DNA from: Desulfuromonadaceae bacterium
GTDB lineage: Bacteria > Desulfobacterota > Desulfuromonadia > Desulfuromonadales > SZUA-401
Length of the DNA stretch: 8,546 nt
Assembly: GCA_003246035.1 (NCBI GenBank)
Contig: QKBP01000085.1
Span: 1 to 8,546, forward strand
Reading direction: 5' to 3'
Under the pieces are notes generated by a model, which ran no database searches, was not told the origin of the DNA, and saw only the letters and a program-made list of their open reading frames with translations. A program made the position numbers and the translations under genes. Below are positions 1 to 6,034 of the stretch, one piece after another (within the stretch, counting starts at the first letter, position 1; each line of letters starts with the position of its first letter).

Positions 1-1254
1 CAGATCATCGATCAGCACGCCGATATACGCCTGGTCGCGGGTCAGCACCAGCGGATCGTCGCCGCGCAACTTCAGGGCGGCGTTGATCCCGGCCATCAAC
101 CCCTGGGCCGCCGCCTCCTCGTATCCCGAGGTCCCATTGATCTGACCGGCATGGTAGAGCCCCTCGATCAGCTTGGTTTCGAGGCTGGCGTAGAGTTGCA
201 CCGGGTCGACGAAGTCGTACTCGATGGCGTACCCCGGACGCATGATCTCGACCCGCTCCAACCCCGGAATGGTTCGCAGGAAGGCGAGCTGAACATCCGG
301 TGGCAGCGAGGTCGAGACCCCGTTCGGGTAGACCTCACCCGAATCGAGCCCCTCCGGCTCGAGGAAGATCTGGTGCTGGCTCTTTTCCGGGAAGCGCACT
401 ACCTTGTCCTCGATCGACGGGCAGTAGCGCGGCCCGACCCCCTCGATGACCCCCGAGTAGAGCGGCGAACGGTCGAGCCCCCCCCGAATCAGTTCGTGGG
501 TCCGCTCGTTGGTGTAGGTAATATGGCAGGGGACCTGCGGCTGGGTAATCGCCTCGGTTTCGAAGGAGAACGGCTGCGGGGGGTCGTCCCCGGGTTGGGC
601 CTCGAGACGTGAGAAGTCGATACTGTTCGCGGCAAGGCGCGCCGGCGTGCCGGTCTTGAGCCGCCCGACCCGGAAGCCGAGTTCACGCAACTGGTCCGAC
701 AACCCCAACGACGGCGGCTCCCCTGCCCTTCCGCCGGGATAGTTCTGAAGCCCGACATGGATCAGTCCGCGCATGAACGTGCCGGTGGTCAGGACTACAC
801 TTCGCCCCGGGAAGAACAGGCCCTCACGGGTCTCGACCCCCGCGACCAGCCCCCCCGCGACCCGCAGGGCGGTAACCACCCCCTGCTTCAGATCGAGACC
901 GGCGGTGTTCTCGATCACCTGCTTCATGCGTCCACGGTACGCCATGCGGTCGGCCTGGGCCCGTGACGCACGCACCGCCGGCCCCTTCTTGGTGTTGAGG
1001 GTTCGGAACTGAATCCCGGTGGCATCGATGTTGCGTGCCATCTCCCCGCCGAGCGCGTCGATCTCTCTCACCAGGTGTCCCTTGGCCAGGCCGCCGATCG
1101 CCGGGTTGCACGACATCATCGCCACCGCATCGAGCTGGATGGTCAGCAACAGGGTGCGACACCCCATGCGCGCGGCAGCCAGAGCCGCTTCGCAGCCAGC
1201 ATGCCCCGCTCCCACAACGATGACGTCGTATTCCGTACCGTATCCGGTTGTCAC
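1..1254 (-). CDS. mnmG: MnmG (GidA), tRNA uridine-34 carboxymethylaminomethyl synthase subunit, 3' end cut by window
   Basis: This is the FAD-dependent subunit of the MnmE-MnmG complex, which builds the (carboxymethyl)aminomethyl group on U34 of tRNAs reading split codon boxes, in the cytoplasm. The first 418 residues are present; the family is usually about 620-630, so roughly the last third lies off the left edge. Visible hallmarks are the dinucleotide-binding motif GAGHAGCE at residues 15-22, the first GidA signature GPRYCPSIE at 274-282, and the second signature from [12 protein letters not shown] at about 369 to 392. The two conserved cysteines of the family fit Cys49 (SCNPAIGG) and Cys278. 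The start is a GTG at 1252-1254, preceded by a purine-rich Shine-Dalgarno stretch (GGGGGAGAGG on the minus strand). It is the only plausible start, because the frame runs back to the mnmE stop without an ATG. The gene lies 36 bp downstream of mnmE, and the gap holds parS. Confidence 0.97.
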   Translation of the reverse strand, partial: MTTGYGTEYDVIVVGAGHAGCEAALAAARMGCRTLLLTIQLDAVAMMSCNPAIGGLAKGHLVREIDALGGEMARNIDATGIQFRTLNTKKGPAVRASRAQADRMAYRGRMKQVIENTAGLDLKQGVVTALRVAGGLVAGVETREGLFFPGRSVVLTTGTFMRGLIHVGLQNYPGGRAGEPPSLGLSDQLRELGFRVGRLKTGTPARLAANSIDFSRLEAQPGDDPPQPFSFETEAITQPQVPCHITYTNERTHELIRGGLDRSPLYSGVIEGVGPRYCPSIEDKVVRFPEKSQHQIFLEPEGLDSGEVYPNGVSTSLPPDVQLAFLRTIPGLERVEIMRPGYAIEYDFVDPVQLYASLETKLIEGLYHAGQINGTSGYEEAAAQGLMAGINAALKLRGDDPLVLTRDQAYIGVLIDDL

Positions 1255-1269
1255 CCTCTCCCCCTTGGT

Positions 1270-1291
1270 AAATGTTCCACGTGGAACATTT
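1270..1291. promoter_or_regulatory. parS: parS centromere-like site (ParB-binding palindrome)
   Basis: A perfect palindrome of 22 bp is centred between 1280 and 1281. Its 16-bp core TGTTCCACGTGGAACA (1273-1288) matches the well-known bacterial parS consensus (tgTTtCACGTGaAACa type) in its fully symmetric form. ParB binds such sites near oriC and, with ParA and SMC, partitions the new origins. The site fills the mnmE-mnmG gap, touching the last base of the mnmE stop codon. Its position within about 5-6 kb of the origin fits the usual location. When translated in one frame the palindrome gives MFHVEH, a familiar source of spurious short proteins in annotation. Confidence 0.93.
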
Positions 1292-2649
1292 TATTTGCCG
1301 ATACAGAAGCGTGAAAAGATGTTGTCGAGAATCTCATCCGGTGTGGTCTCGCCGGTGATCCTACCGAGGGCATCGAGAGATTCGCGCAACTCCAGAGCGA
1401 GGAGTTCGGGAGAGAGTTGGTCGTGCCCGTCGAGGAAGCGCTGTAGCGCCTCGCCGCAGCGGACCAGGGCCTCGAAGTGTCGGCGGTCGCAAAGCACGAC
1501 CCCCTCCTCGCCCGGAGAGGCGTCGTCCTGACAGGAGGCGGAGATGGCACGGCGCAGTTCCTCCATGCCGTCTCCGGAGTGGGTGGAAACCGTGACCCGC
1601 GTAAGACCATCAAACTCGACGGGGGTTGCCAGGGTGCCGAGGTCGGACTTGTTGACCACCACCACCAGCGGTTTCCCCTGACAGAGCTGGAGAGCCTCGA
1701 GGTCCTCGGGTTCAAGGGGGCGACTGCCGTCGATTACCAGTAGGACGAGGTCGGAAACCGCGACCTTCTGTTGAGCACGCCGCACCCCCTCCTGCTCGAC
1801 CAGGTCGCCTGAGCTGCGGATCCCGGCCGTATCGATCAGGCGGAGCGAAATACCTTCGACTGTAACCTGCTCTTCGATCAGGTCGCGGGTCGTGCCGGGG
1901 ATCTCGGTCACGATAGCGCGCGACTCACCAACCAGGGCGTTGAGCAGAGAACTCTTGCCGACGTTGGGACGCCCGAGGATCAGGACAGAGAGGCCTTCAC
2001 GGAGGATTCTCCCCTGGTCAAAGCTGGCGGATAACTCGTGGATGCGCGCCAGGACCGATGCGACCGTACCAAATAGCTGGCGGGCGTCGTTCTCGGGGAG
2101 GTCGTCCTCGGGGAAGTCGATGTAGGCTTCAATCAACGAGAGGGAGCGAACAAGGGGCTCGCGCAGTGCATGAATCGCCTTGGAGAGTTGACCCTCGAGT
2201 TGGGCCAGGGCAGCGCGGCCGGCACTGTCGCTGCGCGACCGGATCAGGTCGATGACCGCCTCGGACTGGGCGAGATCGAGGCGCCCGTTGAGAAAGGCCC
2301 TGAGGGTGAATTCGCCCGGCTCGGCGAGACGGACTTGATGACCGATAAAAGTATCGAGGATCGCACGGACGATGCGGGGGCCGCCGTGACAGTGGATCTC
2401 GACGACGTCCTCGGCGGTGTAGGAGCGAGGTGCGCGCATCACGACCGCAAAAACCTCGTCCACGGGGGTACCGTCCGCAGCGTGAAAATGACCGAGGGTC
2501 AGGCGATACCCCTCGAGCGGGAGAGTCGCCTGATAGGGTCGAAAAACGGCGGCGAGTTTTTCCTCGGCCAAGGCGCCGGAAAGCCGGATGATGGCAACCC
2601 CCCCTTCACCGGGAGGCGTCACGGGAGCGACGATGGTGTCCTTGTGCAT
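1291..2649 (-). CDS. mnmE: MnmE (TrmE), tRNA modification GTPase
   Basis: This is the GTPase partner of MnmG in wobble-uridine (U34) modification; it binds a folate one-carbon donor and works through K+-stimulated G-domain dimerisation. The protein is 452 residues, the normal family length. It shows the N-terminal folate-binding domain (about 1-118), a helical domain (about 120-215 and again 380-452), and an inserted G domain. The G motifs are GRPNVGKS (226-233), GTTRD (252-256), DTAG (273-276) and NKSD (333-336). The C-terminus is CIGK (449-452), the conserved CxGK motif needed for tRNA modification. The ATG start at 2647-2649 is preceded by GGAG, which overlaps the jag stop codon (TAGGAG) at good spacing. 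Only 6 bp separate it from jag, so it is co-transcribed and probably translationally coupled. Confidence 0.98.
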   Translation of the reverse strand: MHKDTIVAPVTPPGEGGVAIIRLSGALAEEKLAAVFRPYQATLPLEGYRLTLGHFHAADGTPVDEVFAVVMRAPRSYTAEDVVEIHCHGGPRIVRAILDTFIGHQVRLAEPGEFTLRAFLNGRLDLAQSEAVIDLIRSRSDSAGRAALAQLEGQLSKAIHALREPLVRSLSLIEAYIDFPEDDLPENDARQLFGTVASVLARIHELSASFDQGRILREGLSVLILGRPNVGKSSLLNALVGESRAIVTEIPGTTRDLIEEQVTVEGISLRLIDTAGIRSSGDLVEQEGVRRAQQKVAVSDLVLLVIDGSRPLEPEDLEALQLCQGKPLVVVVNKSDLGTLATPVEFDGLTRVTVSTHSGDGMEELRRAISASCQDDASPGEEGVVLCDRRHFEALVRCGEALQRFLDGHDQLSPELLALELRESLDALGRITGETTPDEILDNIFSRFCIGK

Positions 2650-2655
2650 ACGCTC

Positions 2656-3288
2656 CTACCCCTTGGGGGCGATCACGATCTGCTTCTCGTAGCCGTTCCC
2701 GACAGAAGTCGACGAGACTCCGGACTGATCGCGCAGAAACTGATGGAGCAGCTTGCGCTCGTGCTGGGGGAGAGGGTCGACATGCGCGGCTCGCCCGGAA
2801 GAGATGACCCGGGCCGAAAGCTTGCGGGCCAGGCCCCTGAGGAAATGATGGCGCCGACGGCGGTAACCGTCGGCGTCGAGTAGCAACGGCGCGGTCGCGG
2901 ACGAAAGACGATCCGTCAGGGTCGTCACCAGCAACTGCAGGGCTTCGAGGGTCTGGCCCTGGCGGCCGATGATCTGGGAGACCTGGTCTCCGCGAATCAG
3001 CAACTCGATCAGCTCACTGCTTTGGGAAACCGTCACCGTGGCCTGCCAGCCAGCCCGCTCGAGAAGTAACTCCAGGAGTCGACGGGCGATGTAGCCACGA
3101 TCGACCAGCCGCACCTCGACCAGAGCGTGCTGACGGGCGAAGCCAAGCCAGCCACGACGTCCAGGGTGAATGACAGTAACCTGCACCTCGGCGCGACTAC
3201 AACCGAACTGCTGCAGGGCGCTGTCGACGGCCTGCTCGAGGTCCGGGGCGCTGGTGCGGGTCAGTACGAGTCCTTCGAGAAACGTCAC
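2656..3288 (-). CDS. jag: Jag/KhpB-like RNA-binding protein (Jag_N, KH, R3H domains)
   Basis: This 210-residue cytoplasmic protein binds single-stranded nucleic acid; Jag/KhpB homologues act as RNA chaperones affecting cell division and envelope synthesis in Gram-positives, while the role in this lineage is less clear. Domains in order are a Jag N-terminal domain (about 1-60, with the GRRGWLGF turn at 43-50), a KH domain (about 78-145, GxxG loop as GRQG at 108-111), and an R3H domain (about 145-208) with the RxxxH motif at Arg178 and His182. It starts at a GTG (3286-3288) that overlaps the yidC TGA stop as GTGA. The next in-frame GTG is at codon 36 and would remove most of the Jag_N domain, so the overlapping start is preferred. 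It sits directly after yidC, the usual partner in this locus. Confidence 0.95.
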   Translation of the reverse strand: MTFLEGLVLTRTSAPDLEQAVDSALQQFGCSRAEVQVTVIHPGRRGWLGFARQHALVEVRLVDRGYIARRLLELLLERAGWQATVTVSQSSELIELLIRGDQVSQIIGRQGQTLEALQLLVTTLTDRLSSATAPLLLDADGYRRRRHHFLRGLARKLSARVISSGRAAHVDPLPQHERKLLHQFLRDQSGVSSTSVGNGYEKQIVIAPKG

Positions 3289-4901
3289 GCCGCTGCGGCC
3301 CCCTGGCGATTAATCAGGTACTGCTGACCGATGGTCAGGATATTGTTGACCAGCCAGTAGATGACCAGGCCGGAAGGAAAATTCAGAAACATGAAGGTGA
3401 AGATGATCGGCATCATCATCATGATACGCTGCTGATTCGGGTCCATCTGGCTCGGCATCATGCGCTGCTGGATGAACATGCTCGCTCCCATGATCAGAGG
3501 GGTGATGTAGTAAGGATCCTTGATCGACAAGTCAGTAATCCAGAACATGAAGGGAGCGTGGCGCAACTCAATGGAGCGGAGCAGCACGTTGTACAGGGCG
3601 ATGAAAACAGGGATCTGCACAATCATCGGCAGGCAGCCGCCGAGGGGGTTGACCCGATGGTTCTTGTACAGTTCCATCAGCTCGCGGTTGAGGCGCTCGC
3701 GGTCGTTCTTGTACTTCTCGCGCAGCTGCGTCATTTTCGGCTGCAGCTTCTGCATCTGCTTCATCGAACTGTAGCTCTTCTGGGTAAGCGGCCAAAAGAG
3801 GATCTTGATCAGCACGGTTAAAAGAATAATCGCGACCCCGTAGTTGCCGAGAAAGCTGTAGAAGAACTTCAGGGCCAGCAGGAGAGGATGAGAAATGACC
3901 GCAAACCAGCCAAAGTCCACCAGCTCGTCGAGACGATGACCTGAAACCTCGAGCAGATCAACCCGCTTGGGGCCGGCGAACACCGTATAAGCGAACTCGA
4001 TCGACTCACCCGGTTGCAGGGTAAAGGGCGGAGTGAGGGCCTGATTCTCGACAAAGGCATCGCGCTGCACGAGACGGATCCGCTCGAAGGAGGAGACCTC
4101 GGGAATCAGCACCGAGGCGAAGTACTTCTCCTCGAAGGCCGTCCAGACGGCGTCCTTGCCGAAGGACTTACCATCAACACCGAGCTTGTCGACCTTCTCC
4201 TGCTGAAGACTCTCATCGGCGAAGACGCTCGGTCCGATGAATTCGTACATGCTCCCCTTACGCTCATCACTCCAGCCGTTGACCAGGGCCATGACCGCAC
4301 GACCGGAGACCGGCTGACTACCACGATTGGTCAGGCGCAGCGTAGTGGCGAAATCGTAATGACCCGCCAAGAATTCATAATCGCGCACGACTTCAAGGCC
4401 GTCGGCAAGCTGGGTCGCGAGGGTCACGGTACCCGCAGCGTCGCCCTCCAGAACCATGTCCTGCAGCGGCGATTGAAAGGTGTAGGGGGCAGTCGGTGCA
4501 AGCGCAAGGCCCTCGCTCCCCGAGACACGCAGGGTCCCGACCCCGTTCATCCCCGGATCGACCAGGCTCACACGCGCTGAGGTATCGTCGGAGGTGATGC
4601 CGAACCGGTTCAGGACCAGGCTGCGAACATCACCGCCCTGGTTACTGATCGTCAGCTGCAGAACCCCCGTATCAACGGAGACCGACTGCTCCGGAACACT
4701 GGTAGCAATTACTGCGGGTGTCGAAGGGGCAACGACCGGCTCGGCTGATGCGACGGGTGCCGGCTGAGAACTTGCGGGTTGCGAACTCTCAACTTCGGGG
4801 GCGACGGACGGCTGAGGAGGTGTCGGAGGCAAAAACAGCGTATATCCGAACCAGATCATGGTGATCAGAACGATGGCGATCAGCGTATTCTTGTTTTCCA
4901 T
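3285..4901 (-). CDS. yidC: YidC/Oxa1 membrane protein insertase
   Basis: YidC inserts and folds inner-membrane proteins, alone or with SecYEG. This 538-residue protein has the Gram-negative architecture: a TM segment at about 5-24, a Pro/Ser/Ala-rich linker (about 25-70), a large periplasmic beta domain (about 72-320), then the conserved insertase core with TM segments near 335-370, 422-441, 463-477 and 495-528. The family motif NPLGGCLPMIVQIP is at 418-431, and FPSGLVIYW near 508-516. The hydrophilic-groove positive charge, Arg366 in the E. coli protein, appears here as Lys366 (LIKILFWPLT). The ATG at 4899-4901 is chosen because the frame's upstream extension to 5072 runs through yidD. No clear Shine-Dalgarno sequence precedes it. 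It lies 29 bp after yidD. Confidence 0.97.
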   Translation of the reverse strand: MENKNTLIAIVLITMIWFGYTLFLPPTPPQPSVAPEVESSQPASSQPAPVASAEPVVAPSTPAVIATSVPEQSVSVDTGVLQLTISNQGGDVRSLVLNRFGITSDDTSARVSLVDPGMNGVGTLRVSGSEGLALAPTAPYTFQSPLQDMVLEGDAAGTVTLATQLADGLEVVRDYEFLAGHYDFATTLRLTNRGSQPVSGRAVMALVNGWSDERKGSMYEFIGPSVFADESLQQEKVDKLGVDGKSFGKDAVWTAFEEKYFASVLIPEVSSFERIRLVQRDAFVENQALTPPFTLQPGESIEFAYTVFAGPKRVDLLEVSGHRLDELVDFGWFAVISHPLLLALKFFYSFLGNYGVAIILLTVLIKILFWPLTQKSYSSMKQMQKLQPKMTQLREKYKNDRERLNRELMELYKNHRVNPLGGCLPMIVQIPVFIALYNVLLRSIELRHAPFMFWITDLSIKDPYYITPLIMGASMFIQQRMMPSQMDPNQQRIMMMMPIIFTFMFLNFPSGLVIYWLVNNILTIGQQYLINRQGAAAA

Positions 4902-4930
4902 ATCAGATGAGCTTTCTGTTGAAGATAAGA

Positions 4931-5149
4931 TTAGGGTACCGGATCGTAGCCGCCAGGGTGCCAGGGATGACAGCGAAGCAACCGTCGCAGGCTGAGATAA
5001 GAAGCTCGGATCACGCCGTACCGCCGGAATGCGTCCTGAGCATAATGGGAGCAGGATGGATAAAAACGACAAGCCGGCGGAGTCAAGGGAGAAATGACCC
5101 GCTGGTAAAAGACAATGAATAAGAGGATGAGCCTTTTCAGGATGACCAT
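4931..5149 (-). CDS. yidD: YidD, membrane protein insertion efficiency factor
   Basis: YidD is a small, membrane-associated protein thought to assist YidC-dependent insertion. This one is 72 residues, typical for the family. It begins with a hydrophobic amphipathic stretch (about 3-22), followed by the conserved [11 protein letters not shown] block with Cys27 and Cys33. It ends in the family's C-terminal pattern [14 protein letters not shown] (59-72). The ATG (5147-5149) abuts the rnpA TAG with no gap (TAGATG), so re-initiation by ribosomes finishing rnpA is likely. It lies between rnpA and yidC, the standard place. Confidence 0.96.
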   Translation of the reverse strand: MVILKRLILLFIVFYQRVISPLTPPACRFYPSCSHYAQDAFRRYGVIRASYLSLRRLLRCHPWHPGGYDPVP

Positions 5150-5494
5150 CTACAGCAGGCCTTCATCATGAAAAAGCCCGCCTAACTCGCAGCTGACAGC
5201 AGCATAGTCGAGGCGGGCAGCTCCCTGTTTGGCTATCACCGAAACGTCGAAACCGGGTGTTACTCCAGCATGGTGAAGACGACAGAATTCTCTCACCAGA
5301 CGCTTGATGCGATTTCGAGCTACGGCATTGCCGGTCTTGCGGCTGGCCGTGATCCCGAAGCGTGTGAGATCGCCGCCATGATTGCGGATCACAACCAGAA
5401 AATGCGGCGTATGCTTCTTGCGTCCCTGGCGCCATGCTGATTGAAACTCATGGCGCTTCAGCAAGCGCAGCGACTTGGGAAATGCACCGGACAT
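5150..5494 (-). CDS. rnpA: Ribonuclease P protein component (C5 protein)
   Basis: RnpA is the small basic protein that pairs with the catalytic RNA of RNase P to mature the 5' ends of tRNAs. The 114-residue product matches the family length. It shows the N-terminal LLKRHEFQSAWRQG segment (11-24) and the signature RNR helix ARNRIKRLVRE at 59-69, which contacts the RNA. The ATG at 5492-5494 lies 66 bp after the rpmH stop. The Shine-Dalgarno signal is weak (GGGGAAG about 12 bases upstream). It shares the rpmH transcript, with possible hairpins in the gap that could lower its level relative to L34. Confidence 0.97.
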   Translation of the reverse strand: MSGAFPKSLRLLKRHEFQSAWRQGRKKHTPHFLVVIRNHGGDLTRFGITASRKTGNAVARNRIKRLVREFCRLHHAGVTPGFDVSVIAKQGAARLDYAAVSCELGGLFHDEGLL

Positions 5495-5521
5495 GATCGG
5501 TTCAGGGCTTCCCCGATAAAC

Positions 5522-5566
5522 CGCCTGCGTCTCAGGCGCAGACTAAGTAACGGTAAGCGGTTACTT
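5522..5566 (-). other. Tandem short hairpins at the rpmH-rnpA junction
   Basis: Read on the minus strand, two small stem-loops follow each other. The first spans the rpmH stop codon, with 7-bp arms at 5560-5566 and 5545-5551 and an 8-base loop. The second has 6-bp arms CGCCTG/CAGGCG (5533-5538 with 5522-5527) and a 5-base loop. No clear T run follows the second stem, so a classical terminator is not supported. They could be an RNA processing or partial-stop site between the highly expressed L34 gene and rnpA. Short stems of this size can also arise by chance. Confidence 0.3.
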
Positions 5567-5710
5567 GGACGGAATGGTAACGACCAGGCGCTTACGCCCC
5601 TTGGCGCGACGACGACGGATAACTTCCTGACCATTCTTGGTGCGCATCCGCTTACGGAAACCGTGAGTTCTCTTACGCTTAATTTTGCTCGGCTGATATG
5701 TACGTTTCAT
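5561..5710 (-). CDS. rpmH: 50S ribosomal protein L34
   Basis: This is a 49-residue, very basic protein, too short to stand out by length alone but unmistakable in sequence. It starts [20 protein letters not shown] and carries [11 protein letters not shown] near 32-42, the L34 family pattern. L34 is a component of the large ribosomal subunit. Most L34 proteins have about 44-46 residues; here a few extra C-terminal residues (ending IPSK) are present. The ATG at 5708-5710 is preceded by AAGGAG (minus strand, 5723-5728) with a rather long spacing of 12 bases. It is the first gene of the leftward operon and directly follows a good promoter. Confidence 0.98.
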   Translation of the reverse strand: MKRTYQPSKIKRKRTHGFRKRMRTKNGQEVIRRRRAKGRKRLVVTIPSK

Positions 5711-5756
5711 CGCTAAATCTCGCTCCTTGCTAGCGGAAAAATCTCAGAAGGGGTAG

Positions 5757-5785
5757 CTTAAATCACACTTCGGGATACGTGTCAA
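5757..5785 (-). promoter_or_regulatory. Sigma70-type promoter of the rpmH operon
   Basis: On the minus strand a perfect -35 hexamer TTGACA (5780-5785) is followed by a 17-bp spacer and the -10 hexamer TTTAAG (5757-5762, 4 of 6 consensus). Transcription would start near 5750, giving a leader of about 40 bases before the rpmH ATG. No other promoter of this quality was noticed on this strand upstream of the gene cluster, so it probably feeds rpmH through mnmG. Confidence 0.75.
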
Positions 5786-5819
5786 GCAAATAACTGGAAT
5801 GGGGTATGAGATGTGAAGG

Positions 5820-5828
5820 TGTGGATAA
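5820..5828 (-). promoter_or_regulatory. DnaA box, perfect TTATCCACA
   Basis: The 9-mer reads TTATCCACA on the minus strand, an exact match to the DnaA-ATP/ADP high-affinity consensus. It lies between the divergent rpmH promoter (-35 ends at 5785) and the candidate dnaA promoter (-35 begins at 5840), so bound DnaA could affect either. Confidence 0.85.
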
Positions 5829-5839
5829 ACAAAAAGGAC

Positions 5840-5868
5840 TTGCAAAGGTGACGCGCCTCTGCTAGTTT
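5840..5868 (+). promoter_or_regulatory. Candidate dnaA promoter (extended -10)
   Basis: A -35-like TTGCAA (5840-5845, 4 of 6) and a 17-bp spacer lead to TAGTTT (5863-5868, 3 of 6). The spacer ends in TGC, giving the extended -10 pattern TGnTAnnnT that can make up for a weak -10. Transcription would begin near 5875, giving a leader of about 160 bases that includes the IHF match and two DnaA boxes. The hexamers are modest, so another start site cannot be excluded. Confidence 0.45.
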
Positions 5869-5900
5869 AATGCATCCAAATCTCACACAAAAACACTTCA

Positions 5901-5913
5901 TAACTATTTGATT
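5901..5913 (-). promoter_or_regulatory. IHF-binding consensus match
   Basis: The plus-strand bases TAACTATTTGATT fit YAANNNNTTGATW, the reverse of the E. coli IHF consensus WATCAANNNNTTR, at every specified position. The surroundings are AT-rich, as IHF sites favour. It lies 18 bp before the inverted DnaA-box pair, reminiscent of the IHF site in E. coli oriC. It is a consensus match only; binding is inferred. Confidence 0.45.
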
Positions 5914-5928
5914 TAAAAGCATTTTTGC

Positions 5929-5964
5929 AATTATCCACAATATTGCCAACAATTGTGGATAATT
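5929..5964. promoter_or_regulatory. Inverted pair of perfect DnaA boxes (5931-5939 plus, 5954-5962 minus)
   Basis: Two exact TTATCCACA boxes face each other within a perfect inverted repeat: 13-base arms AATTATCCACAAT (5929-5941) and its reverse complement (5952-5964), separated by 10 bases. The right arm runs into a T tract up to 5968. As DNA it is a strong DnaA-binding site; as RNA in the dnaA leader it could fold into a stem-loop followed by U residues. The ATG of dnaA is 70 bases downstream of the repeat. Confidence 0.85.
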
Positions 5965-6034
5965 TTTTCATTGCGGAGAAGCCAGAGGGAACGGGTCTGA
6001 ACCGCTGATTTCCGCATTCCCGGCCTGATTCACT

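Larger units (their letters stand above)
5811..6034. other. Upstream part of candidate oriC / dnaA control region
   Basis: Together with the rpmH promoter this makes up the 324-bp gap between rpmH and dnaA. It contains three perfect 9-mer DnaA boxes, an IHF-consensus match, a candidate dnaA promoter and an AT-rich segment from about 5861 to 5970. In many bacteria such a box cluster next to dnaA is part of the origin and also lets DnaA repress its own gene. No coding sequence is supported here. The last 65 bases before dnaA hold only weak complementary segments and no Shine-Dalgarno motif near the start. Confidence 0.65.

Noticed and set aside
1251..1715. 154-residue minus-strand open frame containing MFHVEH
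   Set aside because: It overlaps mnmE out of frame; the MFHVEH string is just the translated parS palindrome. No independent start signal or family resemblance.
2170..2883. 237-residue plus-strand open frame across mnmE and jag
   Set aside because: Both underlying genes are firmly identified on the other strand, and the frame has no recognisable motif; a shadow in GC-rich DNA.
4014..4580. 188-residue plus-strand open frame opposite yidC
   Set aside because: Antisense to the conserved periplasmic domain of YidC; no motif or ribosome binding site supports it.
4902..5072. N-terminal extension of yidC by 57 codons
   Set aside because: It would overlap yidD almost fully in another frame, and YidC proteins start with the hydrophobic segment right after MENKNT.
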